Source: Phenylobacterium sp. Root700 (GTDB lineage Bacteria; Pseudomonadota; Alphaproteobacteria; Caulobacterales; Caulobacteraceae). From it: a stretch of DNA of 64,000 nt. A program made the position numbers and the translations under genes. The stretch lies in NCBI RefSeq assembly GCF_001429025.1, contig NZ_LMHT01000035.1, positions 295,584-359,583 on the forward strand. Reading direction: 5' to 3'. Under the pieces are notes generated by a model that was not told where the DNA came from, ran no database searches, and worked only from the letters and a program-made list of their open reading frames with translations. Positions 62,117-64,000 of the stretch are shown one piece after another. The stretch's first letter is position 1, and each line of letters opens with the position of its first letter.

Positions 62117-63468
62117 CAGCGCTCTCCAGGCAAGGCTGCGGTGAAGTCGGAGACCTTGGCCCAGCCGCCCTGCCCCAGGGCGGCGGCGATCAGTCGTTCA
62201 GCGCCGTCGCTGGCCAGGCCGCCCCAGGCCATCAGGCTGCGGGCCTTGCCGAGCAGCTGGGCCTCGCTGACCGGCCGCTCGGGATCGCCGAGGGCGTCGG
62301 GCGCCTCGGCGCTCAGGCTCGAACCGTTCGTGAAGCGGGCCAGCGCCGAGGCGCCGAACCGCGCCGGGTAACGCGCGGTGATGGCCGGGTCTTCGGCGAC
62401 GTTCACCTGAGCCCTCAGCCCGACGAGGCGAGGCTCGTCCAACTGCTCCTGAGTAAACCGCTCGACCGCCGCGTCGCCGTGCAGCCAGGTGATGGCCGCC
62501 GCATGCTGAAGAGAGAACTTGCCCTGCCCCGTGGTCACGGGCGTCGGGCGGTCGCAGAAAGTCAGGGCGTCGCGGTAGGAGCGAACCTCCAGGCTTTGCA
62601 GCGTCCGGCCAGCGGCCTGGGCGCGCAATTCCAGCACCGCGTCGATGGTCGCGTGGGCGTGGCGGCAGGCGGCGTGCGGCTTGAAACTGACATCGTGGAT
62701 CGCCCAGGCGCCCTCGGCGTCTCGCAGGACGTCCTGCGGATCGGCGCCCGGGCACATGGCGGCGAAGAAGCCTTGAGGCCCCTCGAAGATCGCCAGCGGC
62801 CCCGCGAAATCTCGTTGCGCCAGGAAGGCCGAGGCCAGGCCGTTGGCGGCCGCCCGTCCGTTATGCAGCGCCTTGGTGAACACCGGCTCGTTCCGCACCT
62901 GCCAAAGACCTGACGCCTGCTGACCGGCATTGCCCAGCGCCCAGGCCGTGGCGCGCACGTCCAGCCCCATCAGGCTCGCCACCGCCGCCGCGGCGCCGAA
63001 GCCGCCGCAGGTCGCGGTCGTGTGGAAGTTCGCATAGTGCCCGGGACCGACCGCGCGCCCGACGCGGATCATCGCCTCGTAACCGCGGACGATTGCGTCC
63101 AGTAGCGCCGCGCCGTCCTCGACGCCCAGGACTTCGGCCGCCGCCAGCACCGCGGGCACGACCACCGGCCCCGGATGCAGCAGGGCGCGCTTGTCGACAT
63201 CGTCCATTTCCAGGATCGCGCCAGCCGGACCATTGGCCAGGGCCGCCGCCTGGGGGCCCGTCGCCCGGCCCCCGACGACGTGGCAGGAACCACGCCCTTC
63301 GAGCTGGGCCAGGCTTCGAATTTCACCTACTCCAGGCTCACGTGCGCCGGCCACCGCGCAGCCGGCCCAGTCGAGCAGGTGCAGCCGGGCGCGCGCCCGG
63401 TCGGCGCCCGTGACCGGGCGGCTCAGCGCCTCGGCCAGGCGAAGCGCGATGGTCGGAACTTGGCTCAC
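62116..63468 (-). CDS. MmgE/PrpD family protein, copy 2
   Basis: The 450-residue protein of the same family keeps the usual motif as SFKPHAACRHAHATIDAV, with AILEMDDVDKRALLHPGPVVVP and AWALGNAGQQASGLWQV. I take GTG at 63468 as the start because it forms a GTGA overlap with the preceding CoA-transferase stop. It and copy 1 are adjacent, differ clearly in sequence, and may form a heteromer or act on successive intermediates. Confidence 0.85.
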   Translation of the reverse strand: MSQVPTIALRLAEALSRPVTGADRARARLHLLDWAGCAVAGAREPGVGEIRSLAQLEGRGSCHVVGGRATGPQAAALANGPAGAILEMDDVDKRALLHPGPVVVPAVLAAAEVLGVEDGAALLDAIVRGYEAMIRVGRAVGPGHYANFHTTATCGGFGAAAAVASLMGLDVRATAWALGNAGQQASGLWQVRNEPVFTKALHNGRAAANGLASAFLAQRDFAGPLAIFEGPQGFFAAMCPGADPQDVLRDAEGAWAIHDVSFKPHAACRHAHATIDAVLELRAQAAGRTLQSLEVRSYRDALTFCDRPTPVTTGQGKFSLQHAAAITWLHGDAAVERFTQEQLDEPRLVGLRAQVNVAEDPAITARYPARFGASALARFTNGSSLSAEAPDALGDPERPVSEAQLLGKARSLMAWGGLASDGAERLIAAALGQGGWAKVSDFTAALPGER

Positions 63469-64000
63469 GAACGCCAGCCCTCTCCAGCGTTGGCGTTGAT
63501 GGCGGGCAGTTCGGGGTCGATCTGGGCCGGTTCCGCCAGGAAGCGGATCGGCGCGCCGACGATCTCCGAGCCATCGGCGCCCCAGGCCAACATCCCGTGC
63601 TGGGCGAGCGCCGGGTCCTCGAAGGTTTCCTTCAGATTGCGCACTGGCGCGAAACAGACGTCGAGGCCATCGAACCACTGCTCCCACTCGGCGCGGGTCT
63701 TCTCGCGGAACTTCTCACGGAAGAAAGCGCGCAGCGGTTCCTGGCCGGGACCAGGCGGCAGGGCCGCGTAGTCGACCAGGTCGAGCCGGTCCCAGGCCTT
63801 CAGCAGGTTCTGGGCGAACTTCAGCTCCGAGCCGCCCAGCACCACCCATTGGCCGTCCCGGGTCTCATAGAGATTGAACATCGCATTGCCGCCCCAGGAC
63901 CGTTCGTCCTTGGGAACGTGGGGCTCACCGGTCGCGAAGATCTTGCCGGTGACGTTCGGGGTCCAGGCCAGGACGCTGTCGAACATCGAGACGTCGAGAT
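63465..64000 (-). CDS. CaiB/BaiF CoA-transferase, partial (runs off the right edge)
   Basis: Only the C-terminal part is inside the window (about 178 codons). It shows LDVSMFDSVLAWTPN, ERSWGGNAMFNLYETRDGQ, WEQWFDGLDVCFAPVRNLKE and HGMLAW, typical of family III CoA-transferases after the catalytic domain. Its stop overlaps the PrpD copy 2 start by 4 bases. It heads the CoA-transferase, PrpD, PrpD, ligase, amidase transcript within what can be seen. Confidence 0.85.
   Translation of the reverse strand, partial: LDVSMFDSVLAWTPNVTGKIFATGEPHVPKDERSWGGNAMFNLYETRDGQWVVLGGSELKFAQNLLKAWDRLDLVDYAALPPGPGQEPLRAFFREKFREKTRAEWEQWFDGLDVCFAPVRNLKETFEDPALAQHGMLAWGADGSEIVGAPIRFLAEPAQIDPELPAINANAGEGWRS

Noticed and set aside
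1..64000. CRISPR arrays, rRNA genes, complete insertion sequences or prophage structural genes
   Set aside because: No regularly spaced repeats, no rRNA-like conserved stretches and no transposase or phage structural genes were seen; only an integrase remnant is present.

Overview
The window is GC-rich chromosomal DNA from an alphaproteobacterium, most likely a member of the Caulobacteraceae (Caulobacter/Phenylobacterium group). The evidence is gene order and gene type: a tatABC-serS-surE-pcm-dipM block next to scpAB-nagZ-SPOR protein-dgt, yajC-secD-secF followed by an Mth938-like gene, a DipM-type LysM/LytM protein with a CtrA-like box upstream, a CsgG/HfaB-like protein, and a TonB-dependent receptor used in a catabolic cluster. 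No genus-specific marker was seen, so the genus is an inference.

Region 1 (1-25.7 kb) is housekeeping: a PuuD-like membrane protein, the SecDF-YajC translocase accessory complex, a DUF815 ATPase, envelope remodelling (dipM, nagZ, SPOR protein), Tat translocase, chromosome condensation (scpAB), dNTP hydrolysis (dgt), Fe-S assembly (erpA), DNA repair (xthA), protein and nucleotide repair (pcm, surE), serS, ilvD with a racemase, a glutathione peroxidase and several conserved unknowns. Most minus-strand genes here are tightly packed, with 4-base overlaps. Region 2 (25.8-37 kb) holds an MDR oxidoreductase, a MATE exporter, class II DAHP synthase, an O-antigen-ligase-like protein, gor, rpiA, glmU, gph and tRNA-Val(CAC), with two related palindromic intergenic repeats.

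Region 3 (37.0-40.4 kb), just after the tRNA, is a scar of past integration: a ParD antitoxin with a C-terminally truncated ParE, a 5'-truncated tyrosine recombinase and, after an intact SDR gene, a TSUP permease lacking its N-terminal half. Region 4 (40.4-45.3 kb) is an EmrAB-TolC-type efflux operon read away from its TetR repressor; two copies of a 17-bp box lie between them, one on the efflux promoter and one touching the tetR start codon.

Region 5 (45.6-64 kb, running off the right edge) is an accessory catabolic cluster. It encodes a cytochrome c with a Tat-exported flavin amine oxidase, an HMG-CoA-lyase-like enzyme, two family III CoA-transferases, a divergent LeuCD-type hydro-lyase, a TonB-dependent receptor, DUF1838 and unknown exported proteins, two paralogous small proteins, a crotonase without the usual catalytic glutamates, an amidase, a PaaK-like ligase and two tandem MmgE/PrpD proteins. 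Three divergent promoter regions (48.4, 54.1 and 57.2 kb), and less clearly a fourth (45.35 kb), share a 22-bp AT-rich palindrome of form AATGATATA-N4-TATATCATT. This suggests one regulon whose regulator lies outside the window. The substrate is unknown; the enzyme set fits uptake, CoA activation, hydration and C-C cleavage of a branched carboxylic acid, possibly released from an amide.
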